Below, piece after piece: positions 1-19,700 of a stretch of DNA of 64,000 nt. The number at the start of each line of letters is the position of its first letter. The stretch's first letter is position 1. The DNA is from Rallus limicola (taxonomy: Eukaryota > Chordata > Aves > Gruiformes > Rallidae): assembly GCA_022605955.1 (NCBI GenBank), contig JAKCOZ010000003.1:44232761-44296760 (forward strand). The letters are read 5' to 3'. Below the pieces are notes generated by a model. It was not told the DNA's origin. It did no database searches and worked only from the letters and a program-made list of their open reading frames with translations. Made by a program: the position numbers and the translations under genes.

Positions 1-39
1 TCCGGGCGGCGTCCTACCTTCGGAAAGACTCCCAAACCC

Positions 40-1293
40 TTAACAGTTAGAGATCCGGGCCGCGAAGCCGGGGGCGGCGGGCAGGGCGGCGGCGGGAGCC
101 AGGCCGCCCCCGGCGCTCCCCAGCGAGCGGGCCAGCCCCGGCGCCGCGGCCGACTGCGAGGCGCAGCTGCTGCCCGCGCCGGCTCCGGGTCCCCCCCCGA
201 TGATGCTCTCGATGGAGAAGGGCGAGCGGGCCAGACCCGCGCCGCTGCCGGGCTTGGCGGCGTGCAGCGAGGCCGCCAGCGCGGGGCCCAACGGGTGCGC
301 GTAGCCGAAGGGCGTCCGTGCCAGCTCCGCCGCAGGCAGCAAGGGGCCCGGCGGCGCGGCGGCGGCGGCGGGGGGCAGCGCTGCGCCGGGGGCACTGCCG
401 GGGGTGGCGGGGGCCTGGCGGGACGGCGGGGAGGGGTGGTGGAAGGCGAAGAGGGCGGAGTGGGGGTGGTAGGGCTGGAGCTGGAGGCCGTAGCCGCAGC
501 CGTAGGGTCCGTAGGCGCAGGGCGGCTGCTGCGGGGGCTGAGGAGGGGGCTGCGGGAGGAAGGCGGCGGGGTCCACGGCGCGCAGCAGCAGCTCGGGCGC
601 CGGGAGCTGCTGCCGCTTGAAGCGCTTTCGGCGGCGCAGGAAGCTCCCGTTGTCGAACATGTCGGCGGACTCGGGGTCTAGCGTCCAGTAGTTGCCTTTA
701 CCCGGGTTGCCGGGCTCCCGGGGGATCTTGACGAAGCAGTCGTTGAGGGAGAGGTTGTGGCGGATGCTGTTCTGCCAGGCGGGGAACTTCTCCCGGTAGT
801 AGGGGAAGCGCCCGCTGATGAACTCGCAGATCTCGCTCAGCGTCAGCCGCTTCTTTGGGCTCTGCAGGATGGCCATGGTGATGAGAGCGATGTACGAGTA
901 AGGAGGCTTCACCAGGCTGTTCTTGCCGCCTCCGCCGCCCGCCCCGCCGCCGCCGCCGCCTCCGCTGCCCGCCCCGCCGCCGCCCGCCGCCGCCTTCTGC
1001 GGGCCGCCCCGCGAGGGGGGCCGGGAGCCTCCGGCACCGTCCCCGCCGCCCGCCCCGCCGCCGCCTCCGCCGCGCACGGGCGACCGCGGCAGCAGGGCGT
1101 CGTCGTGGAGGTCGCCCACATCCTCCTCGTCCTCTTCCTCCTCCTCCTCCTCGTCCTCGGCGTAGGAGCGGCGGCGGCGGCGGCGGGGCTGCGGTTCCTC
1201 GTCGTCCTCCTCGTCGTCCTCCTCGCCCACCACATCGATGTCGGTCTCCTCAGCCAGCGCCGACGCCTCGGACATCTCCGAGCTCAGGGTCAT
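40..1293 (-). CDS. FOXD1: Forkhead box D1 transcription factor, single exon, 417 aa
   Basis: FOXD-class winged-helix transcription factor, nuclear, DNA-binding; in vertebrates FOXD1 marks kidney stroma, retina and hypothalamic progenitors. Seen: an acidic N terminus (about residues 15-60) with a poly-Arg patch at 37-42 and a long Glu run, then a Gly-rich linker (74-123). A complete forkhead domain covers about 127-222, including [38 protein letters not shown] and [10 protein letters not shown]. An Ala/Pro-rich C terminus carries FSIESIIGG (359-367), the Groucho-binding eh1-like motif of FOXD proteins. It ends ISNC, as FOXD1 does. The start ATG at 1291-1293 has a good context (CGCC before ATG) and gives the FOXD1-type N terminus [11 protein letters not shown]. 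No intron, as expected for FOXD genes. The FOXD1-BTF3 neighbourhood supports FOXD1 over other FOXD paralogues. The Ala/His-rich C-terminal runs look shorter than in mammals. Only 39 bases of 3'UTR lie in the window. Confidence 0.94.
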   Translation of the reverse strand: MTLSSEMSEASALAEETDIDVVGEEDDEEDDEEPQPRRRRRRSYAEDEEEEEEEDEEDVGDLHDDALLPRSPVRGGGGGGAGGGDGAGGSRPPSRGGPQKAAAGGGGAGSGGGGGGGAGGGGGKNSLVKPPYSYIALITMAILQSPKKRLTLSEICEFISGRFPYYREKFPAWQNSIRHNLSLNDCFVKIPREPGNPGKGNYWTLDPESADMFDNGSFLRRRKRFKRQQLPAPELLLRAVDPAAFLPQPPPQPPQQPPCAYGPYGCGYGLQLQPYHPHSALFAFHHPSPPSRQAPATPGSAPGAALPPAAAAAPPGPLLPAAELARTPFGYAHPLGPALAASLHAAKPGSGAGLARSPFSIESIIGGGPGAGAGSSCASQSAAAPGLARSLGSAGGGLAPAAALPAAPGFAARISNC

Positions 1294-2150
1294 GGCGCGG
1301 CGGCGGGGCAGTGCATCGGCGGCGGCCGGCGCGGCGCGGCGGGCGGGCGGGCGCCCTCCCCGCCGCCGCCAGGCCCCCGCGCCGCTGCGCGGAGAGCCGC
1401 CCCGCCGCCGCCGCCGAGGACAGGCGGGCCGCTCCGAGCTGCGCCGGCCCCCAGCGCCGTCGCCGCCGCGGGAGCGCTCCCGCCGCCCGCTCGGAGGCGG
1501 CGGCTGGTTAAGGTTTTGTTTCGGGGTATTTTTTGCTGCTTTTTGGATTTCTCTCTCTTTCCACCCCCACCCCCTTTCTTCCCCTTTTTTGGGGTTTTTT
1601 GAGGGTTTTGTTTGGTTGGGGTCCGGGGGGTGGGGGGTGGGGGGGCGACTGTGCCGCCGAGCCTGGAAGTCGGTTCCCCCTTCTTTCTCTTCACCTCAGC
1701 CCCCAGACATTAATGGATGCGGGGCAGGAGGGAGCGCGCCTAGTCCTGAGAGGAGGAGAGGGGAGGAGGCTGGCAAGGAGGGAGGGCGGAGGGGGCGGCT
1801 TGCCGGGCCTTCGGAAAGACCGTGAAAAGGCTGGGGCTGAGTCCCAGAGAGGGCGGCCTTCCTCCCCGCCTTATAGCGAGGGGGCCATCACATGGCTCCT
1901 AGCGTCAGAGTGCGGCGGGGCGAGCGGCGGCCCCGGGCGGCGCCGTGTCTCCCCCCCAGCGCGGGGCGCCTCGCCGCCCGCCCCAGCCCCTCGCCTTCGC
2001 CCCACCAGGAGGGGCTCTGGGAGGGGGGCCGCGGGGCGCCCGGGGCCGTCTTTAGTCGAAAAGCGACGAAATAAAGACACACCTCTACCCGGGGAAAAGA
2101 AAATAAAAAAGGAAATTAAAAAGAAGAAGAAGGGGGGGAAATGCAAATCT
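1294..2150 (-). promoter_or_regulatory. FOXD1: FOXD1 5' flank: CpG island and probable promoter
   Basis: Very GC- and CpG-rich DNA directly upstream of the FOXD1 start codon, with many GC boxes. A TATA-like element reads CTATAAGG on the minus strand at about 1869-1876, beside an E-box (CACATG, 1889-1894). A perfect POU octamer ATGCAAAT lies at 2141-2148. The transcription start cannot be fixed from sequence alone. Several long open frames on both strands here are by-products of base composition and are not called genes. Confidence 0.55.
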
Positions 2151-3936
2151 ACAGATCTATCCCAAAGTGCTGCAGCATCTTCCCAGGAGCCGTCCGGAGG
2201 GTTCCCGGAGTTCTCCGTCTTCCTGGGCTGCCCTCCCAGGGCAAGGTCGGGATCCTGCTTCCCGTGGGAAGGAGGAGGGGAAAAAAAAAAAAATTAAAAA
2301 TCAGGCCGGAGAGGGAGGTGGTGCGTTAATAAACTTCAGGCTTCTGTCCGCGGGAAGGCTTAGAGACATTTCTCCCTGCTCCTTTCTCTTCCCCATCCAC
2401 AGTTTAATTCATTTCAGAATGAAATGAAATGTCTCTCGATGTCGACCTCGCCAGTTCTTAAAGAACCTCCCCCGAAGCACGCCGCTAATTTCGCGGTTTA
2501 TTTGTACGGCTATTGTTTTTAACGCGACCGAGACAGCTCCCTCCATCATGGGAAACGCTGACCGAGAATTAGCGTTACCTCTTTCGTATGCAAAGGAAAA
2601 CAATTCACCGGCCTTCAAAACACGAACTCTGCGCTAAATCCAGGAGCAACTCCTCCGAGAAAGCGGTACAAGGGCTTGCTTCCTCATTAAGTCCCACCGT
2701 TCCCAGTTTCAGGTGACACATGGCGAGGAGCGCAGAAGAGCGGGGACCCCCTTTATGCGAGGGCTGACAGGGGAAAAAAAAAAAACAAACAACCCAACAA
2801 ACCCATACTTGCACATGAATGCAATCACCGTAGAATTAAAAAGAAAGGCTTTGAAAAATCTCATCGCTCCCAGTTCTGGCAGAATAACCCACCATCAGGG
2901 TCCGACTGGGATGGGAGTAGTAGGAGAGCATTTTGTGTTCGTGCAGAAACCGTAGTGAAAAGGGCGAACTGATGGCTGGCTAGCATCCTCACTGCTCAAA
3001 GCTCTCCTCTTAAACAGCCCTCACGCACCATTTTCTTGAAATGGGTTTTCGATACATTCTCCTAATCCAAAACTGCAAGCCACCCTGTGTCAAACCCGGT
3101 TCCATGGATTTACAACGTAATCCTTTCTACAATTTCCTAATAATCCTATTTACATTTTGTTCACGGCTAAAACGCCTGCAGAAGAATGCCACCAAAAATT
3201 ATAAAAGAGAAAAAAAGAAGAAAAAAGAACCAGCAAAACCTGTAACTGACTGCTATTTTTTTTCCCTATAGAAAGATTGAAAATTCCACTCCAAGATTTA
3301 CAGTTCAGATGAAGTAAAATGCTTCTTCGAATTAGTTTTGGCGTCCTTTGGCAAGTTACTGAGAGAAAGAGTAGTTTCCCTCTCTGAGAGGCTTCTCCTC
3401 TTTACAAAGAGCTAGTGTTTGTCCTTTTTACTCCCTTCTTGTTCCTTTTATTCTAGCTTTTCTCCTGGTACTTTCCAATGTGCCCGAAAGCTTAAAACCA
3501 TCCTAAAAACAGCCCCCGCGTTCTTAAACAGGAAGAACTGTGGAGTATAAAATTGTTTTGGGAAGAACCGCTGTAGCAACAAAGTAGAGCCAGAGGACCT
3601 GGATCTGCCCGCGATATCCTACTGACACCCACGCAGGACGCAGCCGCACGTCACGGAGCGTGTCACACCGGCGGCTCTTGGGCAGCACCGGGTCCCCGGG
3701 AGCACCGCGCCCCGTCCGCGGGTCCGAATGGACGTGGGCAGCCAGGGTGGCCTCGGGCGCAGCAGAAGGACCCCCCTGGCAGACTTGGACAATACTTTTG
3801 CCCTCGTCTGTCGCCGAGTAGGGGGCAGCGCCAGCCTCCAGGGCAGACAGTTAGGACTTGGTTGTTACTGCGAGATCGCGACTTGTCTTTGTCCATCTTC
3901 TGGTCTCTCCAGTCCCAATCCAGCAGGTGCCTTCTG
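2151..3936. other. Intergenic, FOXD1 upstream; possible regulatory sequence at 2420-2660
   Basis: No gene seen. CpG density stays raised to about 2780. The stretch 2420-2660 is non-repetitive and mixes CpGs with AT-rich motifs, including an octamer-like ATGCAAAG next to AACAATTC (about 2588-2605), a POU/SOX-like pair. It could be a FOXD1 enhancer, but only a cross-species alignment could show that. The remainder is unremarkable unique DNA. Confidence 0.3.
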
Positions 3937-4324
3937 GAAAGGGAAGAAGGAAGGGAGGGAGAGAGGGAAGTGAAGGGGAGCGGGAGGAAGGAAGGGAGAG
4001 CGGGAGGAAGGGAAGGAAGGGAAGGAAGGGAGACAGGGAAGGAAGGGAGACAGGGAAGGAAGGAAGGAAGTGAGACAGGGAAGGGAGACAGGGAAGGAAG
4101 GAAGGAAGTGAGACAGGGAAGGGAGACAGGGAAGGAAAGAAGGAAGGAAGGAAAGAAGGAAGGAAGGAAGGAAGGAAGGAAGGAAGGAAGGAAGGAAGGA
4201 AGGAAGGAAGGAAGGAAGGAAGGAAGGAAGGAAGGAAGGAAGGAAGGAAGGAAGGAAGGAAGGAAGGAAAGGAGGAAGAGAGGGAGGGAGGAAGGGAGGA
4301 AGGGAGGAAGGGAGGAAGGAAAAA
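3937..4324. repeat. (AAGG)n microsatellite with degenerate flanks
   Basis: A purine-only tract of nearly 390 bp. It starts as mixed GGGA/GGAA/AGACAGGG units, becomes an almost pure AAGG array at about 4150-4268, and ends in GGAGGAAG units. The array is open in several frames, so long spurious Arg/Lys/Glu-rich or Ser/Phe/Leu/Pro-rich ORFs cross it; none is a gene. GGAA is the core of ETS-family binding sites. Confidence 0.97.
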
Positions 4325-5948
4325 GCCGCCGGGTTTGCCCTATCCTGCGGCTGGCTCCACTCCGCGGTGCTCGGCTCCCCTCACGGCGGTGCTCTGCGCG
4401 GACGGGGGATGCCACCTACCGGCAAGGAGCGCCGGATAGAAGTGGTCTGCCTGGCTCCTTGTGGCCGTGTGCCGGTGCAGAATGCAGGGAGTGGATTCCT
4501 GCCCAAAGCAACCCCCTCGAAGGGCAGGGTAGGGCAGTGCAGGGCAGAAGCCTCCCCGCCCCCGCCCTCCCTTTCCCTCACCCACGTGGGCTACATGGGA
4601 CCCTAAGACTGTAAGGAACCCCCTCCCCCGATGGAAAGAATGGACCTTCCCTGACTATATCAGCCCCACAGGATCAAAACGTTCTGGTAATCCATACAGT
4701 CCTCATGGCTCCTACTCTTCACCCATATGTATGCCCCTCCCTGGCCGCAAAGTTGGGCCACTGGTGTCCACAGATCCTGCAGGGCACAAGGACAGGATAT
4801 TCCCCTCTCATGCCTTGTCCCTCAGATGCAAACCTGAGAAAGGGTTGGTATTTTGGTAGCTCTCTGTTACTGGAGGTGACTGGACTGGGGACATCCTGGC
4901 TCAGATACTGTGTCCAGTGTCAGCAGGCAGGAGTCAGACTGGGTGTACTGTGACTTCTCCTTACTGTCTCTCCCTTGTTACAGAGAACAGTATCCCTCAG
5001 GACCCCAAAGCACCCCATGCCACACACCCTTCTACAGCGGAGGAACCTGTGCACAAGCCCAGGACCCCATGTTGAGACAGAGGATAGATGAACTTACAGA
5101 TCACCAGCCTTTTACTCAAAATCAAAGAGCACCCTGGTACTGTTTAGGGCACCTCCAAGTGACCACACTGGTGCACTGGCTGAGGTGCTGTGTTTTCTGG
5201 AGCTGACCTTGACCATGAAGGCAAATGTCAGAACCTTCTGAAACCCCACATGGGTTAGTTAACTGGAGGTGGTGCTCACCCCTCGGTGATTTGTTGACTG
5301 TTTGGCCACATGCAGCCTGTGGAATGCAAGGTAGAGCCTGATTGCCATCATCTACACATGCTGGAGCTAAAAAGCCTCTCCTGGGCCTGCTGCACCTTGC
5401 AAAACATCTCCACACCCAGATCAAAGTCTTATCTGCAGAATTGGACTTTCTGCTACTGAAATAAAACAATTTATCAAGTAATTTACGTTTTATGTCAGTA
5501 TAGTTTCTTGGCCAAACATTAGACTGGATTCTGAGCTGCTTGTGTCATTATATCCTCCTGCAATAACCTTGCAACAGAATAGTGATGTCTGTGACGGGGT
5601 CCATTGCAGCGATAGCTGTCTCTTCATTGCTCGCTATCACAGTGACCAGCATTTTAGCTCCCCCTTTTTGTTGTTGTTTCTCTCTTTCTTTCCTTGCTGT
5701 GTAGTTTTGGGGAAGGTATCACTTCCTTTAAGCCTTCTGCAGAAGCTGAAATTACAAACAGTGTCTGTGTGACCAGGCCATAAAGCATTGCATTGGTGAG
5801 AGGAAACAACAGTCACTTGAAATGCTGCAGAAAAAATGGGGCTTCAGTATTGTCATCCTTGAAGATAACTCCCCTCACCCCCACCTGCTGTTGTCAAATT
5901 TTTTTTTATTTTTTCCTTCTTGATCAAGTTTTTCTTCTCTTTTTTTTT
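4325..5948. other. Intergenic, no gene seen
   Basis: Unique-looking DNA. The short open frames have no recognisable domain, no splice-site pattern and no similarity I recognise. No clear transposon ends seen. Confidence 0.5.
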
Positions 5949-6053
5949 TCCCTTTCCCTTTCCCTTTCCCTTTCCCTTTCCCTTTCCCTTTCCCTTTCCC
6001 TTTCCCTTTCCCTTTCCCTTTCCCTTTCCCTTTCCCTTTCCCTTTCCCTTTCC
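5949..6053. repeat. (CCCTTT)n hexanucleotide array, about 17 copies
   Basis: A perfect tandem array of CCCTTT on the plus strand, read as AAAGGG on the minus strand, preceded by a T-run. The G-rich strand carries regularly spaced GGG triplets, so it is G-quadruplex-competent and resembles a telomere-repeat variant. The open frames across it (Ser/Leu or Arg/Glu repeats) are not genes. Confidence 0.97.
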
Positions 6054-9000
6054 TCTTCTGTAATTCTTGCAGGGCAGATATATTTACTGTGACAGGTGAA
6101 AGTCACTTCTTTTGAGGCCCTTTATGGCCTTTGATTTCTGTAAAATGTCATTAAACGTTCTCTAGACCCTTCTGCATTTCTCATACAACACCACAGAAAG
6201 ACTTTATACCAGATTAGACCTAGCAGCATAAGCTGACTTCAACATCAGCCAATGCCAGATGTTTAGGGAAGAATATAGGAACAGGACAAGTGTGTAGAAT
6301 GGATTCCTACCTGCCAAAAATCTAGGGTTTTTTTTTGGTTTTTTTTTTTTTTTTTTTAATAAGCCAGAGACATTCTTAGGCTGTGATGGAATTTCTGCTG
6401 TGAATTTGTCCAGTAGCTTTTTGAAATCATGTACATTAACATCACTGAGCATGTTCTGCAGTGAAATATTCTCCAGCTCTAACCACACATGGTACGAAAT
6501 GTCTCTCTTTGTTTGCTTTAAGCCATCTCACCTGCTCATCTAATCCAATGCACTCTCATTTTTACACTAGAAGAGGCAAGCAAAAACTGTTATTAACCAC
6601 CCTCTTGCCACTATTCATGACTTGCTAGATTTTATCACAGATTTTTTCATTGGCAGAGGAGCTGTGCTTCATAATCACTGGATTAGCACAGAAGTAATTC
6701 TGTATCCTTCCCATCTTCCCCACCTTTTCCTCGTGGAGCTCAGGCTGATTATTATTGTAATAATCCTTCAGAACAGCACAAGGTGCCTTAATTTGCTTTT
6801 CTGGTCTTCATTTCAACTTCTTATTTCTGATCTTTTAAGCCCGTGTCAATTCTGGATGCTAGTGGAGGGATATCTGATTGTCAAAATGGAGCACTGGCCA
6901 TCAGAGCTGATACGTGAGAGTACTCATCACATAAACAGATCATGTTTGTTTAGGTTACATTTGATTTAGTGACTCCATTGACTTCTGAAAACTTTCTATC
7001 ATTCTCCACATAAGCTCCAAAATCTTCACTGTAGACAAACACTGGCAAATGAGGAGGGAGAACCCATGATTTATGTCTCAGACACTCAAGATACTTTCTG
7101 TTTTAATTCTGTAGCGATGCAAGTAAGCCCCAAAGGAGTATGAACTCATTCACAAATACAGTTAATATTGGCAGGTATGCTTTTTATTCACTTATAAATC
7201 CTTGGGGATAAGCCGTACTGTGATCAAAGACAGACAATATTGATCTTTCCATTTAAAACTAAGTAGGTGGTGGATTCCTCCCAGGACCTGAGGAGAAAAA
7301 ATAACCAGCTTCTGCACAAGAAGGGAAGCCCTCTGCTTGTCCATCCCCCCTACATCTGGCCAACTCCACTCACCACTTGCCTCCTGGTACCAAGCTGGAC
7401 CTGCTTCCTGGTTCCAGCCAGGCCAGAGTTAACTTCCCCAGTGTGTGGTGCTCAGACAGTGTTTGAGTTGAACCACCACAACCAGGAGGCCTAAAGAGCC
7501 ATAGACAAAATCCAGAATGACTTGTACCTACACAGTTGCCAAGATATCAAAGTTGGCACAGTGACAGTTACACATCTAAAGCAGGGCAAATATAGTCTTG
7601 AATCATCCTGGTCTAAATGTGACATCCTTGCAAGGAACTAAGATGGTTCTGGGTCATGTCTTAACATGTTAAGTTTCTGACTTATAATTGTCTTAGCAAA
7701 GGCCAAAACCCTTCTGTGATCATGGCTTAAATGATCAAGTTCTCTTGAATTCTGTTTGCAGGAATAATCCATTTATTTGAATCTGATATCTGTGCATAAA
7801 TGTAAGGTTCAGTGAAGGCAGGGGATTATTCATGTAGCACTTCTCCAACTACTCCCCAGTCAGCCTCTGTGGTGTGTTATAAACTGAAAGAGGCATCCCA
7901 CAGCTAATAAAAGGCTTGTGATGGGGCATGAAACCCAGCCATTTTGGGTTGCCGAGCTTAAGAGTTACAGGTATGGTGAGAAAAAGACACTGTGCTGAGG
8001 TGAGCGCTCTCATCCTTGGCACTGAAATCTGTTATGGATTGCTCCATACAACTCACTGGCACGTGGTACAACACTAATACATCAGATGAAAACAGAACTG
8101 CACCTCAGCTCAATCTTGCAGGGCTCCCATTCAGTATTTATATATTTAATACCTCTTAAAAAGTTAAGAATTCTTTGGAGTCTTACGTCTAGACTTCCAG
8201 AGACAGTTTCTTTTCCATTCATATCTCTTACAACACTTCAGCTCTTATCCCTCATAATGCCACTACTTTTCCTCCATGAAATGACTAACATACACGCATG
8301 TTTTTCCAAACAACTTAGCACTTTTCCCTTTATGTCCCAGAGCACCTACATTAGGAATGATAACATTATTATTATTCCCAGAGGTGCCCTGCTGGTGTGC
8401 CACATACTTCTGCTTTCTTGAGTGCTGAATTTGGCACTCTCTTCAACATTTCCTGATGAGATTTTGAATATCAGGCGGATTTTCTTCACTGCCTGAAAAC
8501 ACATTGAATATGGGTTCTTCGTGGTCACTGGACAAATATTACTTCAGTTTAGCCTGATCATTTATGTTTATGACCTGTGATTCATTTCCTGAACACAGTA
8601 CTAACTTAACATTTCTTCTCAGCATACCCTGTTATTACTTATGCAGCACTGGCCATGTCTTCCAGGAGAGCCTTTCCACTGGCATTTTGACAGCAAATGT
8701 TGTCATTCTTCTGCCTTTAAACTTCCATGTAATTTAGGAAATGTTTTCCCTGAGTAACCAGCTTAATGGTCTTTTTCCACTCCTATGCTGCTTCTGTGCA
8801 GCTAATGAACTTTGCTTTAGCAACGTATATTCTTTGATGGTTTTGAGATCCTAATTTTCACTGTTTTTCAGAACTGAAAAGATGCTTACTGAGCTACAGG
8901 ATCTGTTTCATTTCCCAACAGAAATTCTTCATCTACAACTGAATCTGGATTTAGGTTTATGTTTTCCATTATGCAATTACACAAAAAAGACTGGAGAAAA

Positions 9001-9773
9001 CAAGCCAATACTATTTTAGCAGTCTAAAATAGTTTTTCTCTGATGCAAAGAGTTTGTTTTCTGAAGGTCTGCTGTTTGATCCAGGAAATGTTACAGAGTC
9101 CCTTGAACTGCAGTTCTTGAACTGCTTCAGTTGATTCCTGATACAACTCAGTGATGTGGTTTTCAGCATAATTTGTCTTCAAAATCTCACATGAGGGAAT
9201 ATGAGATCATACCTCCAGCTCAGTTAATCCTAGGCTGACAGCTAGGACAGGACTTTTTACAGCTTCTATCTTGGAATAATCTTTCTGTGACTAATTTTCA
9301 CTTCAGTATTTCAGCCTATTAAAACATTTTGCATGTTTATAATCATCGTTGGCCTAGTAATTCTGAAATCTTTCTTATACATCGATGGCAGACTGTGATA
9401 AACCTGAAGCTTAAGTATTTATTGCTTTTGCTTTCAATAGCCCACAGTGATTCAATTTTGTCTTGGTTTTATATATATATTTTTTAATCTTGGCTCTATT
9501 CCCTTTTGCTGCAGGTACATTGCCAATTTCATCTTGCAATAATTTTATTCTTTTTAGTTCAGAACAAACTTCCCTTCCCAAATCTCCCTCCAGATCCTGC
9601 CTCCCCCTCCATCTGTTTTGCTGCTTTTCTTCTGAATTAGACACTGCATTTGCTAGTTCAGATGAAGTAGTGGCGGGAGGAGGAGCCGGGTGTGTGTGGG
9701 GGGGGGGGTGGGAGGGGGAGAGAACTGGTGTTTTGTTGGGGTTTTTTTTGTGGGGTGGTGGTTTTCTTGGGGG
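6054..9773. other. Intergenic, mostly featureless
   Basis: AT-rich unique DNA with no supportable gene. It contains T-runs at 6328-6358 and a G-run near 9701-9709. A short stretch at about 7417-7480 resembles the start of the ERV LTR found at 34459 (CCTGGTTCCAGCCAGG, then AGAGTTAACTTC). This may be an old LTR scrap, but the match is too short and diverged to call. Confidence 0.45.
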
Positions 9774-9934
9774 TTTTCTTTTCTTTTCTTTTCTTTTCTT
9801 TTCTTTTCTTTTCTTTTCTTTTCTTTTCTTTTCTTTTCTTTTCTTTTCTTTTCTTTTCTTTTCTTTTCTTTTCTTTTCTTTTCTTTTCTTCTCTTCTCTT
9901 TTCTTTTCTTCTCTTTTCTTCTCTTTTCTTTTCC
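9774..9934. repeat. (TTTTC)n pentanucleotide array, about 32 copies
   Basis: Perfect TTTTC units to about 9890, then degenerate copies with CTCTT interruptions to 9934. On the minus strand it reads GAAAA and makes a meaningless Lys/Arg/Glu repeat ORF. It follows a G/T-rich stretch at 9696-9773. Confidence 0.97.
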
Positions 9935-11004
9935 TTCCCATTCTTTTCTGAGCAAACCGATTCAGTGTTCCAATTTTACAGATATGCTGGACCGATCTTC
10001 TGCATCTCCCCCCACCATCCCTGGCAGCTGATGATCCTCCGGGTTTGGGCTGTGATGCTGGCCTGCTGGGAGGCATGGTGCGCTCTTCGGCAGGAACTCT
10101 TGGTTCACGGCACCCCCACGCCCTCCCCGTCCCCAAGACCTTCTGTCACCGCCAGATGGCATGATTTCGGGTTTGTCATTAATTTTCACTAATTACAAAA
10201 GTTTTTTGGTTTTGGGCAGTGATCAAAATCTTCTGTTCAAATTAATACTCAGTTCTAGAGCAAGGATGAGATACCGTAAGAGCAAATAAAATTTACACAC
10301 GTGAAAATCACCACCTTGGCAAGGCCTGGGCTCTGGGAATTACTAACATGGAAGCCTCAACATCAATCAATAAAGGATGATAAATTATTAACATAGTCTT
10401 ACAGAAACAGGAACAAAGGGAATATTTTATTGAGGATATTCTGGAGAAGTTGTTTAAAAGGCATTAAAATACAGGGTAAGATGGCAAGGTCAGTAGTACT
10501 TCTACTGATGCCAGGAGGCCTACTGGGTTTGATCGCTGTGATGATCAGGGCAGGATCACAAGGTGACATGGCTTCTCCTCTCCTGCATCACTCAGTGAGC
10601 ATGTGTAGGACTGATGGGAATGCCAGGCTTCTCCCCTCATAAATCTGCTTCTGCTACCTGCTGTGCAACACAGGCCCAGACCCTGCAAAGACTGCTTTGC
10701 TTTCTGCATGATCATTGGAGCCAGACACACAAGATCCTAGTAATCATCACATTAGTCCCACCAGACTTCACAGAGAGAGCAAAAGGGGATGCAATAGCAG
10801 ACCTGTAAGGTACCAAAACTGTGAATGATGCCTGCCCTGAGGTACACAGGATGATGAATGGGGTTTACAAATACTCACGTGCAGCAGCAACTGCCTGACC
10901 TCAGGCCTTGGAGGTATGCGTCTGCTCCTCAGAAGGGGATTTGGGTAACACAAGACAGTCCAGAAAGAGGGCACGGTTAAGACCTCAGTGAAGGAAAACA
11001 GCAC
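9935..11004. other. Intergenic, no gene seen
   Basis: Unique DNA without a domain-bearing ORF. No clear promoter or repeat ends recognised. Confidence 0.45.
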
Positions 11005-11411
11005 AGAATCACTAAGTTGGAAAAGATCTTTGAGATCAAGTCCAACCGTACCTGTCCTCGACTAAACCATATCCCTGAGCACTTCTTTTTTCCGTCTTCT
11101 ATATACACCCAGGGTCAGTGACTCGACCGACTCCCTGGGCAGCCTGTTACAGTGCCCAACAACCCTTTTGGTGAAGAACTTTTTCCTAATGTCTAACCTG
11201 AGTCTGTCCTGGCACAGCCTGAGTCCATTCCCCCTCATCCTATCACTTCTTACTTGGGCAAAGAGACCGACACTCATCCCTCCACACCCTCCTTTCAGGT
11301 AGTTGTAGACTGTGATAAGGTCTCTCCTCAGCCTCCTCTTCTCCAGGCTGAACATCCCCATTCCCTCAGCTGCTCCTCGTAAGGCTTGCTCTCCAGTCCC
11401 TTCCCCAGCCT
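11005..11411 (-). mobile_element. CR1 LINE 3'-end fragment, antisense
   Basis: Read on the minus strand, it gives the C-terminal end of CR1 ORF2 ([21 protein letters not shown]) followed by the CR1 3'UTR, ending at CACAGAATCACTA on the plus strand. CR1 copies are typically 5'-truncated. It ends just before the CpG island of BTF3. Confidence 0.9.
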
Positions 11412-11479
11412 GGTTACACAACGGGAGGAAAGCTTGGAGAGAACCAGCGCAAGTGAAGCATGTTTAACGCCGAGCAGAG

Positions 11480-19657
<8,178 letters not shown>

Positions 19658-19700
19658 ACTAAGTGTCACTTTCTGAATAAAGTTAAAACTTGAAAAAGCT
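19658..19700 (+). terminator. BTF3: BTF3 3'UTR with poly(A) signal
   Basis: AATAAA lies at 19676-19681, only 19 nt after the stop codon, so the main 3'UTR is very short (about 40 nt), as is usual for BTF3. A second AATAAA at 19962-19967 could give a longer 3'UTR. Confidence 0.85.

Noticed and set aside
262..1825. Several long open frames on the plus strand and in other minus frames across FOXD1 and its flank
   Set aside because: They arise from GC-rich, stop-poor sequence, consist of Arg/Gly/Ala/Pro runs, and overlap the clearly homologous FOXD1 frame.
3663..4614. 250-codon frames on both strands across the AAGG repeat
   Set aside because: They are translations of a microsatellite plus short flanks; no domain or start logic.
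5793..6106. Ser/Leu-repeat and Arg/Glu-repeat frames
   Set aside because: Products of the CCCTTT array.
7417..7490. LTR-like scrap resembling the start of the ERV LTR at 34459
   Set aside because: Only a short diverged match with no LTR end or flank duplication; noted but not called.
9411..10192. Lys/Arg/Glu-rich and Phe/Ser-rich frames of up to 241 codons
   Set aside because: Products of the TTTTC array; no coding signal outside it.
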